DNA of 64,000 nt from Hyphodiscus hymeniophilus (GCA_016508695.1 VNKQ01000007.1:930001-994000), one strand, 5' to 3'. Counted from the stretch's first letter, positions 1 to 11,276 are shown. Notes: generated by a model from the letters alone, not told the origin. Program-made: numbers and translations.

Positions 1-873
1 GGCCGCTCTGAAACAATCTCCAGGCCAAGTACAAAATTGCCGTTGAATCACCACTCTCAACAGAAGTTGCTAACATGATCAATTGCCAAAGGCTTAGATG
101 GGCGAAGAGGTGCGTTAGCACGTCATCCGTCTTCTATCACTGACATTTCTATGCGTCGATCATCCTGAAGAAAAGATGAGGTCTAGGTAACGGTGCACAC
201 GCCACTGCCGCGCTGCGAGCGCCGTACCGAGACCTGTCAAGTTTCGAAGCCTCTCTGGATGTAACAAATAACGTTTGTGACAAAGCATCATTGTATTGAA
301 ACTTCTGACGTGGTGGCAGAACCAATGCCTTCGAGTGGTAAGGTAGGCTTGTTCTAAAAATAAGCCTCCCTCGCGGCCTTCGTCACTCATTTGGCAGCCC
401 TATCATGCCCATCCACTGTATTTCATTATTTCCATTTAGATATGAAGTCTCTATCTTGTCTGTTGCCGGCCTCGAATAAAAGTTGCCATTGCCACAGCGA
501 CTCTGTGAGCCTCATCACATTTGTAAGGCTCTGTACGTCGTGCCATTTGTTTCAACTCTCCGCATTTCATGCCAGAATAGCTCTGTGTTTGACCAAGAGA
601 TCCGAGACCGTCACACTTGAGGTCTTGAATCTCATAGATTCATAGGCTTGTGGATCATGAAGACTTTCGTCGCCACTTACCGTCCATGCTGTTTGTTTTT
701 AGAACGACCAAGGTTGTGTAGTTTTGAGATACGTTCTATGGTATAAGTAAACCTTTTGACTCTACATGTTTTTTTCATTCCATCATCATCTTCACCATAT
801 TCCAGCAACACCCAATCCACAATCATATTCTACTCTGTCCAAGCTTCCAGTTCAAACGACACCAGCCACCAAT
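1..873. other. Left edge, no supported gene
   Basis: I see no convincing coding region here. The open frames (for example 160-390 minus and 391-645 plus) lack recognisable domains and have no splice context. The last 120 bases are pyrimidine-rich and probably form the promoter and 5' leader of the small surface protein that starts at 874. Confidence 0.4.
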
Positions 874-1312
874 ATGCAACTGTCACAATTCCTCATCATC
901 TCCCTCCTCTCCGCCGCAGTCTACTCCCAAACAGATTCTGTTCGTCATCCATCCTTATCCTTCCCTCCACAACAAGCACCGCTAATAATAACAGTCGACA
1001 TCCAAGACCAAAAAACCCAAAGCCACAGACGGAGCTTTGGGAGGAAACTCCACCGACATAGCATCAGCAACAGCCACCAAATCCGGCAAAGGCTCTGGAG
1101 TAACCGGCTCATCAAATTCTACGAAATCGGGAAAGGCTTCTGCGTCTGGAAGTGACAGTGCGGCGTCGACGGGAAAGGGAGGTAAGAATGGTGCTGCCAC
1201 TAGCACGGCGACACCTGTGCAGAGCACGAATGGTGCGGCCACTTTGCTGGCACAGGGTGGAGGCATCGTGACGGTTGCGGGGTTGAGTGTTGTGTTTGCT
1301 GTTTTCATGTGA
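874..1312 (+). CDS. Small secreted GPI-anchored-type Ser/Gly/Thr-rich protein
   Basis: This is a predicted cell-surface protein of about 127 residues; no enzymatic function can be assigned. Exon 1 (874-939) encodes a 19-residue hydrophobic signal peptide starting MQLSQFLIISLL and ending near AVYSQ. A 55-bp intron (940-994) opens with GTTCGT and closes with CTAATAATAACAG. Exon 2 (995-1312) encodes a low-complexity stretch rich in Ser, Gly, Thr, Ala and Lys, with GNST and SNST sequons. It ends in a hydrophobic tail (GGGIVTVAGLSVVFAVFM) with no charged cytosolic residues, as expected for a GPI-attachment signal. Both exons join in phase 0. The start was chosen because the two longer overlapping frames upstream lack a signal peptide. 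No close family is recognised; such proteins are common in fungal walls. Splice sites are visual calls. Confidence 0.6.
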
Positions 1313-3160
1313 GGGATAGGTGCTCAGTAACTAAATAGACCCGGGGCAGGAATGGGGGATCGAAAGAGATATGTGATGAATTATGATTTCGGAGTGGACT
1401 GGGGATTGTTTGAGCAGGTGCCTGGAATTCAAAGTTGCGCTCGATAAAAAATTTGCAATACGCAAGGACAATGAATACTGTTAGAAATTTTTGTATGCCA
1501 TACATTTAACAGAAGATAAACATTCAAGGTCTTATGAAGTACTTCGTTTGCGATTCATGTCCTTGACTTGAAGGGCGAGTTTCAAGCTTGTGGCCAGCGT
1601 CAGCAGCTCAGGATGCTCTGCGATCTTGTCCTCACTGGAGATATAAGTTCAGAAGTAAAGCACATCATATTCACACTTACAATATATCCCGTATACATAC
1701 GTTGTCTATAGAAAGAGTTCGAGGAAGCTGGTTTGGGAATCCGAAGCCACTAACCGTCCCGCTCGGGACTCGGAAGCTAGGTAAGTAAACACATACCCGA
1801 GTAGCCCAATTCAGAGCTTCAGGTTTCCCAATTCGGGACTTGGATGAAAATTCCTCAAAAAGAGCGGCGAGATTTACCTTTAGTAGCTAGTGCTGCCAAA
1901 CCTCACCCACTGGAGCGAAAAGGGTAAGGCATGACTACCTATGAACATATTCTGACCTTAATTTTGACCACCATGAGGATAAATGCCGGAGTTGCGCAAG
2001 AAGCTACTTGTACCTGCGCAAACTCGACGGCAACGTGGATGGGTAGATATTGCACAGACTGACAGTAATCGTTCCGTATTGATATTCTGAAAATATTGCA
2101 TGCTCGACGAAAAGAATGCAGCCTTACATATAAACACTGGGACTTTTTCGTCTGCCAAACGAGCGGTGATTGCAGATTTGTCCTTGCTGCACGCCTGCAA
2201 TGCTGCTGTCAGGCCGGGTACCGTCACACTGTACTCCGTATGAGTTGTAAGGTGCACCGTCGAGAAGCTAACCTTGCTTGGGCGCTTTCCAACATTTCAC
2301 GGAGCTCCGCGTACTGCAGGAAGAAGAACAAGATTGGACGTAAGAGGTGGTGGATTCACACGCCAACCAAAAATTGGGGTCGACGAGCAGATTATAAATC
2401 CGAAAAACAATGGGGAGAACTGCAGAGGGGTTTGGAGTTTGGAAGGGGTTTATCTCCGAAATAGTAGTGCGCCAGGTGGGAATAACTCACCTTAGTAAGC
2501 ATTCAAGGGGAAGCGGGACGCTTAATGCCTACTAGGTATGCTTATTTACATACGCTACTGCATATTGTATCCGTAGCCTTATTAGATATCGACAGCATTA
2601 TTGATATTCGTCAGTCCGAATGAGTCAATCGTCTCCATCGAAGCATAGATCATCTAATGATCTATTGCTTGGACCCTTGGTAGTTGGTACCGTATCTACT
2701 CTCCTGGCGTTGTTGTAAAACTTAACACGAGTAATTGCCGCCAAGCATTCAAAGTTTTCGAATCCACCCGGAAGCCCCCCTTTCGTCATCAAGCTCAACA
2801 CTTCACAGAAGCACGGCGCAGCTTTATAATCGGGAGCATCTGTACCGATGCTTTGATGATGCACCGGCACATCGGCATCTGCATTACGAGCCGCCGTTTA
2901 TGCGTATTTGTCCTACACGCCTTACTCATTGTGACTTAGCTGTCAATGTATATTTCCTGCGGCTAACCAGACGCGGCCACTCTGATTCGCTCACTTGGCA
3001 AGCTCCCGCTCCCACCTCAACTTTTTGGAAGGTTTGGCGTCGACGTCTGCGGCCCACAAAAAAGCCTTCCAGAATTTGATATAAACCTTGATGACGCCCA
3101 CCTTCGCCATTTCTCTTTCCTCAACGTCTCCGTCAGGCAACGTGATCTAACACGGTCACG
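1313..3160. other. Intergenic region and promoter of the PDR transporter
   Basis: About 1.85 kb without a supported gene. Short open frames (for example 2096-2464 and 2735-3079) have no recognisable motif. The final 90 bases contain a TATA-like tgatataaac (3077-3086) followed by a CT-rich leader (ctctttcctc), which fits a promoter for the transporter starting at 3161. No transposon or tandem repeat was seen. Confidence 0.4.
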
Positions 3161-6100
3161 ATGTTTTACACCAAGTCCAATCGGATGTTCACTGAGAACG
3201 CAGAGGGCGTCACTCAGGTTCCTCTGCACAACATCAACAACAATGCAGAACGTCCACTCAACCCCGCGGATGGTGTTTCATCAGCTGCTTCTCTTGCTGG
3301 GAATGACGATGGGACATGGGGAGAAAGAGATATGGGTGGACCTGTCAACTTCCGAGATGCTATGTTGGATTATGAGGAGATGCGGAAAGAGCTCACCACT
3401 CTCTCGAAAACTCGCACCAACAAGACCAATCGAAGTGGGAGAAGTGGCCGAAGCGGTGCTCGACAGTCCTCTTCGAGAGTGCGGAGAGAACCATCTACTG
3501 CCACTCGTGCTGCTACCGAGGCCGATGCTGACGTTGAAGCTCTTGGCGACGACAAGCCAGCTTCGGATGATGATGATGATGATTTTGAGCTGGGTGGCTT
3601 CCTAAAGGATGGTCATTTTGAGAAACGCGATGAGAGTGGATCGGCGAAGAAGGTTGGCGTCATTTACAAGAATCTGACTGTGAAAGGTGTTGGCGCAACT
3701 TCGACCTTTGTCCGCACTCTTCCTAGTGCTGTTATCGGCGTAAGAACCTCAACATCCAGTTCTAAAAAGAAGATTTGCTAAAAAGTCTTTCAGACGTTCG
3801 GCCCTGATCTCTACAAGATCATGTCTCGATTCATTCCTGGTTTGCCACAGTTCGGTTCTCAAGGTGAGAAGCGAAATTTGATCCATGACTTTACTGGCGT
3901 TGTCCGCGATGGAGAAATGCTTTTGGTTCTTGGAAAGCCAGGCAGTGGATGCACTACGTTCTTGAAAGCTATCACCAACAAACGAGAATCCTTTGCTGGC
4001 GTTGAAGGAGAGGTCCATTACGGTGGAATTTCTGCCGAGGAGCAGAAGAAGACTTACAGGGGAGAAGTCAACTACAATGAAGAGGACGATCAGCATTTCC
4101 CAACCCTTACTGTCGAACAGACTTTCAATTTCTCTTTGCTCAATAAGACAAAGAAGCATGAGAAAGATGATATTCCAGTCATCATCAATGCTCTACTGAA
4201 GATGTTTGGAATCTCACACACAAGACACACCCTCGTTGGAGATGTAAGCCTGGACTGCTTCTTATGCTGAACAGCTGCTGATGAAATACAGGCCTTCGTT
4301 CGCGGTATTTCTGGAGGTGAGCGAAAACGTGTCTCTATTGCTGAAACTCTTGCAACCAAATCGACTGTCGTGGCATGGGACAATAGCACGAGAGGACTCG
4401 ATGCAAGTACTGCTCTCGATTACGCCAAATCGCTCCGAGTCATGACCGATATCAGCAACCGTACGACACTTGTGACACTGTACCAAGCTGGCGAGCAGAT
4501 CTACGAACTCATGGACAAGGTTCTGGTTATTGACGAGGGACGAATGGTATATTCCGGACCAGCGAACGAAGCTAAGGAGTACTTCCAAAGCCTAGGATAC
4601 TATTGCCCCGATAGACAGACGACCGCCGATTTCTTGACTGCGTGCACGGATCCCAACGAGAGACGTTTTCAAGATAAACATGAAGGCCCTATTCCAAAAG
4701 GCCCTGCTGAGCTTGAGAGAGCTTTCCGGGATAGCGAAGCATACAAGCGAGTGTTGCGAGATGTCGAGTCTTACGAAAAGCTTCTGGAAGAGACCGACCA
4801 TGCAGATGCCCGTCAATTCAAACAGTCCGTCCAGGAGACAAAATCAAAAACCGTATCAAAGCGATCCAGCTACACAGTTTCGTTCGTTCGACAAGTTCTC
4901 GCCTGTACGAAGCGTGAATTCTGGCTTACTTGGGGAGACAAAACCACGCTTTACACCAAATTTTTCATTATCATCTCCAATGGCCTGATTGTCGGCTCTC
5001 TCTTCCATGGACAAGCAGCCAATACAGCAGGCTCGTTCCCCCGAGGAGGTACTTTATTCTTCTCCACCGTATTTCTCGGCTGGCTTCAACTATCCGAATT
5101 AATGAAAGCTGTGTCAGGGCGGCCCATCATTGCCAGACATAAGGATTATGCTTTCTATCGTCCATCTGCAGTCGTCATTGCCAGAGTCCTCCAGGACTTT
5201 CCATTGTTGCTCTTGCAGGTCATTCCTTTCTCGATCATCATGTACTTCTTGACCGGACTCGACATGGATGTTAGCAAGTTTTTCATATATTTCCTCTTCA
5301 TCTACGTGACTACGATATGTATCACATCACTCTACCGCATGTTTGCTGCGCTCTCTCCTGCGATCGACGACGCCGTGAGATTCTCGGGTATTGCTCTCAA
5401 CCTGCTGATTATCTTCACCGGATACGTTATTCCCAAGCCACAATTAATCTCGAAATACATATGGTTCGGCTGGCTTTATTATGTCAACCCACTTTCTTAC
5501 TCCTACGAGGCTGTTTTGTCGAACGAGTTCTCTAACAAAGTCTTGCAATGCGCTCCGAACCAAATCGTTCCCAATGGTCCTGGTTATAGCGACCCTGCAT
5601 ATCAAGGTTGTGCCTTCGCTGGCGCTGAGACTGGCTCATTGAGTATTCCAGGTTCGACATATCTGGACGTTGCTTACAATTATACCCGTACCCACCTATG
5701 GAGAAATTTTGGTGTTGGTCAGTGAACACTCTTTGCGAACTGCTCCCTTGCGAAGACTTACTGATCCTTACCAGTGATTGCTTTTACCGTCCTCTATATC
5801 TTGGTGACCATGCTTGCGACCGAGCTCTTCGACTTCACAGCAGGTGGTGGTGGAGCTCTTGAATTTAAGAAATCGAAGAATTCCAAGACTCAAGTCCAAG
5901 CTGCAACAGCCCCTAACGACGAAGAAAAAGCACAGGACCCTGTGTCGACCTCGTCTAGCTCAAGGGATACCCTTGAAGCTGCTATCACTCGAGAAGAAGA
6001 GGCACTGCAAGAGATCTCGGGGTCGGACAGTGTTTTTACCTGGGAAAATGTTACATACAAGGTTCCTTACATGGGAGGAGAACGACAACTGCTGAGCAAT

Positions 6101-8059
6101 GTTGACGGATATGCCAAACCCGGTCTTATGGTAGCATTAATGGGAGCCTCTGGTGCCGGAAAGACGACCCTTTTGAACACTTTGTCCCAGCGTCAGAAGA
6201 TGGGAGTCGTCGGCGGTGATATGCTTGTTGACGGTCGCCCACTCGGAATGGAATTTCAACGAGGGACTGGTTTCTGTGAGCAAATGGACCTTCACGATGG
6301 CACTGCTACTATTCGAGAGGCGCTTGAGTTCTCCGCAGTTCTTCGTCAAGACCGCAGCATTCCGAGAAGCGAGAAAATCGCTTATGTCGACAAGATAATC
6401 GATCTTCTCGAGCTCCGTGATATGCAAGATGCCCTTGTCCGATGTTTGGGTGTGGAGCAGCGCAAGAGAGTGACTATTGGAGTTGAGCTTGCAGCTAAAC
6501 CAAGCCTCCTGCTGTTCTTGGATGAACCGACCTCTGGTCTTGATTCACAATCAGCTTTCTCGATCGTCCGATTTCTCAAGAAGCTCTCCCAAGCTGGTCA
6601 GGCTATCATCTGCACTATCCACCAGCCTTCATCGGTCCTGATCCAAGAGTTTGACATGATACTGGCTCTCAATCCCGGCGGTAACACCTTCTATTTTGGT
6701 CCAGTGGGAGAGAATGGCTCGGCCGTTATCAAGTACTTCGCAGACCGAGGTGTTGAATGTCCGCCAGAGAAGAACGTCGCAGAATTCATCCTGGAGACGG
6801 CAGCCAAGGGAGGAAAGCGCAAGGATGGCAAGAAGTTGAACTGGAATGATGAATGGCGTAATTCCGAGGAAGCCAAACAAGTGAAGCAGGAGATCCAGAA
6901 GATCAAGAACGAACGAATCAAGGTCGAGCCACCCCACGCTGATACGCAACACGAATTCGCCTCCCCTGTCTGGCTTCAAACCACCGAGCTCACGAAGCGT
7001 ATCTTTGCTCAGCACTGGCGCGATCCACCCTACCTCTACGGAAAGCTGTTCACATCAGTCATCATTGGCATTTTCAACGGTTTCACATTCTGGCAACTAG
7101 GATATTCGGTCGCCGATATGCAAGATAGGATGTTCACGTCTTTTCTAATCTTGCTGATCCCTCCCACCATTTTGAACGCCGTCGTTCCCAAATTCTATCA
7201 AAACAGATCTCTTTGGGAGATAAGGGAACTACCATCTAGAATCTATGGCTGGGTAGCGTTCTGTACCGCAAATATTGTCACCGAGATCCCGATCGCCATC
7301 ATCGGAGGCACCATTTACTGGTTACTATGGTACTGGCCTACGGGCCTCCCGACCGACTCCTCCACATCCGGCTACGTCTACCTAATGACAATCCTCTTTT
7401 TCCTCTTTCAAGGAAGCTGGGGGCAATGGGCAAGTAATTTCTCCGCCATTTTAAAGGTCTTTAACTAACATTTATAGGTATGCGCCTTCGCTCCCTCCTT
7501 CACCGTAATCTCGAACGTCCTCCCCTTCTTCTTCGTCATGTTTTCACTATTCAACGGTGTCGTACGTCCCTATTCCCAACTCTCCGTATTCTGGCGCTAC
7601 TGGATGTACTACGTCAATCCTTCCACCTACTGGATTGGAGGTGTGCTCGCAGCTACTCTCAACAAAACGCCCATCGAGTGTGCCCCTCAAGAAGCTGCGT
7701 ATTTCAACCCACCCCCGGGCTCTACTTGCGGCACTTATGCGTTGGATTTCGTGAGGACAGCTGGCGGGAAACTCATAAATCCTAATGCGACGAGCCAGTG
7801 TGCGTATTGCCCATATGAGAGTGGTGTTGATTACATGGCCACCCTGAATATCAAGCCCGATGATAAATGGCCCTACTTTGGCATCTTCTTCGCTTTCTGC
7901 ATCAGCAATTATGCACTCGTGTACTTCTTCATCTACACGGTCAGGATTAAGGGATGGACGTTCGGGCTTGGTCCCCTGTTCTCTTCCTTGGGTGGCATGG
8001 TAGGGAAGATCCAGGGATTGTTCACCAAAAAGGCGAAGAAGAACGAAAGGGAGAATTAG
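3161..8059 (+). CDS. PDR/CDR-type full-size ABC (ABCG) transporter
   Basis: This is a plasma-membrane ATP-driven exporter of hydrophobic compounds (pleiotropic drug resistance family), about 1563 residues, the normal length. Exons are 3161-3739, 3794-4243, 4292-5717, 5775-7429 and 7478-8059. The order is NBD1-TMD1-NBD2-TMD2. NBD1 has the fungal degenerate Walker A GKPGSGC (about 240; Cys replaces the usual Lys), signature ISGGERKRVSIAE (about 349) and Walker B AWDNSTRGLD (about 371). NBD2 has a canonical Walker A GASGAGKTT (about 942), the degenerate signature GVEQRKRVTIG (about 1044) and Walker B LLLFLDEPTSGLD (about 1063). This split between one degenerate and one canonical site is the PDR hallmark. 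Intron 4 appears to be GC-AG. The substrate is unknown: it could be a general drug or azole pump. It lies 0.7 kb from the UstYa-like gene, so it might export that locus's product, but PDR genes often stand alone. Confidence 0.93.
7430..7477 (+). other. GC-AG intron in the PDR transporter
   Basis: The reading frame on both sides (ending SWGQW, resuming VCAFAPSFTVISN) joins only if the intron begins with gcaagt and ends with ctaacatttatag. GCAAGT is the usual donor of GC-AG introns. The nearby GT (gtaatt) would put exon 5 out of frame. Confidence 0.7.
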
Positions 8060-8733
8060 ATACCAGCGGAACGCAGTACAGAGGGAGATAGAGGTAGCGT
8101 CATTTGGGTTTAGCGATGGTGTTAATAGAACTTGGGTTTCCATTAGCTGAGAAGTTCCGGTTGTGTTAGACTAGATTCAAAAAGATAGAATATTAATATG
8201 AATTACAAAAATGACCATGAATTCAGGAACCTAGTGGAATGACAAGGCTAGATATTCTCGGCTCTATTGAAATTTCCTACTTAGCCCTGCCGCATGCGAG
8301 CGGATGGGCATCTCCAGCAACGAAACGTCCTGATGTGTACGTCGGCTGTCAATTATTTGGAACTTTTCGTGGAAGAGCCGAGAGCTACATGTTTTATACG
8401 AAGCTAGTGCAGATCCTCTACAGTTCGCATCTAGATCTACCAGACGGTAATGACTTTACTTCCATAGACTTATAATCATAGAAATTCATCGGTATATATC
8501 TACCCAACTTTGAAAACCTCGTTTTTCAAGTGAGATTCGGAGTCTCTCCAACACATTGAATGCTCCACTATCCATCTTATATTCTGACCACTTACACCTT
8601 CACATCACGCGGCCTCGAGTGTGTGATATTCGGAGTTTGTTGGTCTTGTAGTGTAAGGCTAAGGTATTTGAAGGTGTTTCGAGATACATGAAACGCAATG
8701 AAGTCATCTACCATATCGCACAAAGAGCTCGGC
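8060..8733. other. Convergent 3' intergenic region
   Basis: This is the gap between the transporter stop and the 3' end of the UstYa-like gene on the opposite strand. It is AT-rich, with AT-tract polyadenylation-like stretches near 8180-8215 (aatattaatatgaattac). No gene is supported. Confidence 0.4.
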
Positions 8734-9835
8734 TTATTCATCACTTGAGACCTCTCTCGGCGATTCATCATGGATTCTCGGCGAACCGTCCCTGTTCATT
8801 AATCCCATCATGATTTTGTACGCGTTCGACATCATCTTTTCCTTCACGTTCGGCGGCTTCTTGATCACATCCCGTATCTGTTCCATAGGAACAGAGTTCT
8901 CCTCCTGCCATCTCAGCACAGTATCGAAGTCTCTACATTGCCTTTGGGACGCTGAAGTCCGGGAATGGTTCCTCGCCCACATCGACCCAATAATGGACGA
9001 AGGGATCAGTGTTCGCATCGCACATCGCGTCCTGCAGCAGCACGTGGATGCAGTGCGCAACGTGAATGCTGTGACTGCGTGGAGGACCGCCGGCATCTCT
9101 TGGCCACTTCTCGCCGAAGTAATGATCATAGCGAGCCTCTCTTCGGAGCACATCAATGCAGTGGATCTTGTGGAATACATCGAGTCGACCGACATAGGAA
9201 TCTGGGCCAGACCCGTAGACCTCTGGCCAGGCTGCAACCTCCTCTGGGTCGTAGCCGTTGGCGCGCACCTCAGCGGAGTTGAGCTTGATCGGGGTTGATG
9301 TTCGCAATCCGGTGCCAGGCATGGTCAACTTCGTCACTGGGGGGTTGGCGCCAAATACTGGGAGGATCGTTAGGGAGCAGAGAGCCGTTGCGCTTGATGG
9401 TAATGATTGGGACATGGACTTGATTTAAAACCGGTGCTGTTATTGCTGCTCGTTAGAATCGGTGCAACCCGATTCGAGAAAATGGAAAAACGGAGACATA
9501 CATGGTTTCGACAGTCGTTTGAGGGATCCATTGTCGAATTTGTCCCACCTCAACACCAGATCTGACCATGTGGTAAGAAGCACTATAACCAAGATGCAGA
9601 ATAGAGCAATATTAAGCGCAACTGATAATCGAATGGGTATGTTGGAGCTGGACCTGCGATGTCGTGCTGGCCGTTCATCTGATAAAATAGAGAGAGAATC
9701 GCGATTCTGGATGAGCAGCTCTCCCTTTTCTCCATCAATAGAGCTACTATCTCGGTAATCTGCCACCTGCGAATAATTCTGCTGCCTCTTGCGCCCATTG
9801 AAGGACAACATTGAAGCAAGCCATTGCGAAGGCAT
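8734..9835 (-). CDS. UstYa-like (DUF3328) membrane oxidase, frame broken near the 3' end
   Basis: It belongs to the family of UstYa/UstYb, PhomYa and AprY, which oxidatively cyclise Tyr-containing peptides in fungal RiPP pathways. Exon 1 (9835-9502) encodes a charged, Ser-rich N-terminus and one TM segment (SVALNIALFCILVIVLL). A 144-bp intron (9501-9358) starts GTATGT and has a CTAAC branch site. Exon 2 carries NGYDPEEVAAWPEVYG, the first histidine motif VFHKIHC and the second AHCIHVLLQDAMCDAN with HYW. These are the family's two HxxHC-type motifs. After PFPDFSVPK the frame reads into a stop at 8933. The conserved C-terminal block (CRDFDTVLRWQEENSVPMEQ) is in the next frame and runs to 8734. 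The break is one base, near 8938-8946: a pseudogene, a strain polymorphism or a sequencing error. The gene is divergent from the peptide precursor at 10847. Family assignment is strong; the substrate is inference. Confidence 0.8.
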
Positions 9836-10846
9836 CTTGAGGAGGTCAGAACAAATGACTCTATCCTCTAACAGCCAACTTGGCTTTGAAAGAATGGTAT
9901 GGTTTTGTAAATGAGACTCCGGTCGAAGTAAAAGCGTATTACTAGTGCCTAATCTAGTTACCCGGGCCGAGCAATTTGATATAACACGGGAATGCAGGAA
10001 GTGGTGCAGGAGCCGAGCAGACCTATCACAGTGTATGACTGCAAATATTGTTATCTGTCGTCATTGTTATATTTATGTTGACTCCAGTATAGCTTAGTAC
10101 CTCATGTTGAGACAAGCATTTCTCCCGCCTTCGCATTCAGTAGTGGCGGATTGACAGCCAATGAGAGGCCAGCCTTCCTTTGACTCTGCGTTGTCTAAGC
10201 GAAAGAACAGAAAGGAACGTTATTCTCGAGTTGCAACTTCCTGATCTAGAATCCATACCTTCCTCAAGAAGTCTCACCGAGCCGGCGAGTCATCTGCACC
10301 TCTCAGTAGAAGAGGGGTAGATAAACCAGCTTCGAAAAGATTGGTGCCATCCTGTTGCGGCGCAGTCGGCTGGTGATAGCGCAATGCATCTTGAGGCGAA
10401 GGGCTTCGAATCAAACCGACGAGTTGTCTCCACGTCACTATCCTTTCTCTGCTATGTAGGAGCTTCAATTTTGCAGCTGTAGGAGGAGATATACCTCCTT
10501 CCTCATCCAGACTAGATGCACTTTAACAACAATGTAGAAAAGAAGAGGATCAACATATGTGCCCGTTTGAAGAGAAAAACAGGGAATTCAACCGACATAG
10601 AGTGTTCTGAGACTGTCAAAAGTGGAGGGGAGGATCCGCCGGGGCAATTACCCCGTTGGCCTACCAGCTAAGTCAACCAGAGGGCTTTGTTAGAGAGCTT
10701 GAAAATATAAGAGAAACTGTTCCCCACGGATTTTGGCAATTACTCCTGCCAGTCTCGTTATTGCCTCTCTACTTAGCATCTGGCCGTCCATCATTTCTCG
10801 GTATACATAACTTGAGACCAACGATTCCAATAATACGACATAGAAA
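9836..10846. other. Shared intergenic region between UstYa-like gene and RiPP precursor
   Basis: About 1 kb separates two divergent start codons, so it probably holds both promoters. Short open frames at 10274-10468 (minus) and 10656-10886 (plus) have no recognisable content. I could not identify a specific operator. Confidence 0.4.
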
Positions 10847-11276
10847 ATGCGAGCAAACTATGCACTTGCCGTTGCGGCAACTTTGAGAATTGCTATTGCC
10901 TTGCCAGTCAACTCTCGAGCAGAAGGTGAGCAATGCGCCATTTAAAGAGAGTTTTCTCTCATTATATTAGGCTTGATGACACGCGAGGAGGACATCATTG
11001 TCTATTATCCAGAAACGACCGGCAAGGAGAAGCGGACAGAAGACATCATTGTCTACTATCCTGAGACTAGTGAAAAGCAGAAACGCACAGAGGACATCAT
11101 TGTGTAAGTCAGATTATCGGTGCAAGCATTCCTGAAATTGTAGAATGGGCAAACCCTGACCGAGATCTGATCACAGGTACTACACTTTTCCAAGCGACAC
11201 AGCCGAGGAGGAGGGTAGTGAAGACAGGAAACGCTCGCCTCAGGATTTTGCTGATGATGCCATCACCAAGGCATGA
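10847..11276 (+). CDS. Putative dikaritin-type RiPP precursor with three Kex2-delimited repeats
   Basis: This is a predicted secreted precursor of about 103 residues, in exons 10847-10925, 10971-11103 and 11177-11276. The introns are 45 and 73 bp, with donors GTGAGC and GTAAGT. The N-terminus (MRANYALAVAATLR...) is hydrophobic and resembles a signal peptide, although it has an Arg at position 14. Three units follow. The first two contain EDIIVYYPET and end KEKR and KQKR; the third contains EDIIVYY, diverges to TFPSD and ends DRKR. A short acidic tail closes the protein. Each Lys-Arg fits Kex2 cleavage, releasing near-identical Tyr-Tyr peptides. Repeats, Tyr-containing core, Kex2 sites and an adjacent UstYa-like gene together match ustiloxin/phomopsin/asperipin-type precursors. 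The core does not match any I know. Codons differ between repeats at synonymous sites, so protein sequence is conserved. The product and its activity are unknown. A pheromone-like or other secreted repeat peptide is the main alternative. Confidence 0.75.
10979..11234 (+). repeat. Threefold in-frame repeat encoding the putative core peptides
   Basis: Unit 1 spans 10979-11035, unit 2 11036-11086 and unit 3 11087-11234 (interrupted by intron 2 inside the third core, between Ile-Ile and Tyr-Tyr). Lys-Arg codons lie at 11030-11035, 11081-11086 and 11229-11234. Units 1 and 2 share gacatcattgtcta and then differ mainly at third codon positions. Confidence 0.85.

Noticed and set aside
2096..2495. Two overlapping plus-strand frames upstream of the transporter
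   Set aside because: No domain, frames contradict each other, and composition matches intergenic DNA.
8965..9298. Long plus-strand frames opposite the UstYa-like gene
   Set aside because: Antisense shadows of the conserved minus-strand exon; no motif of their own.
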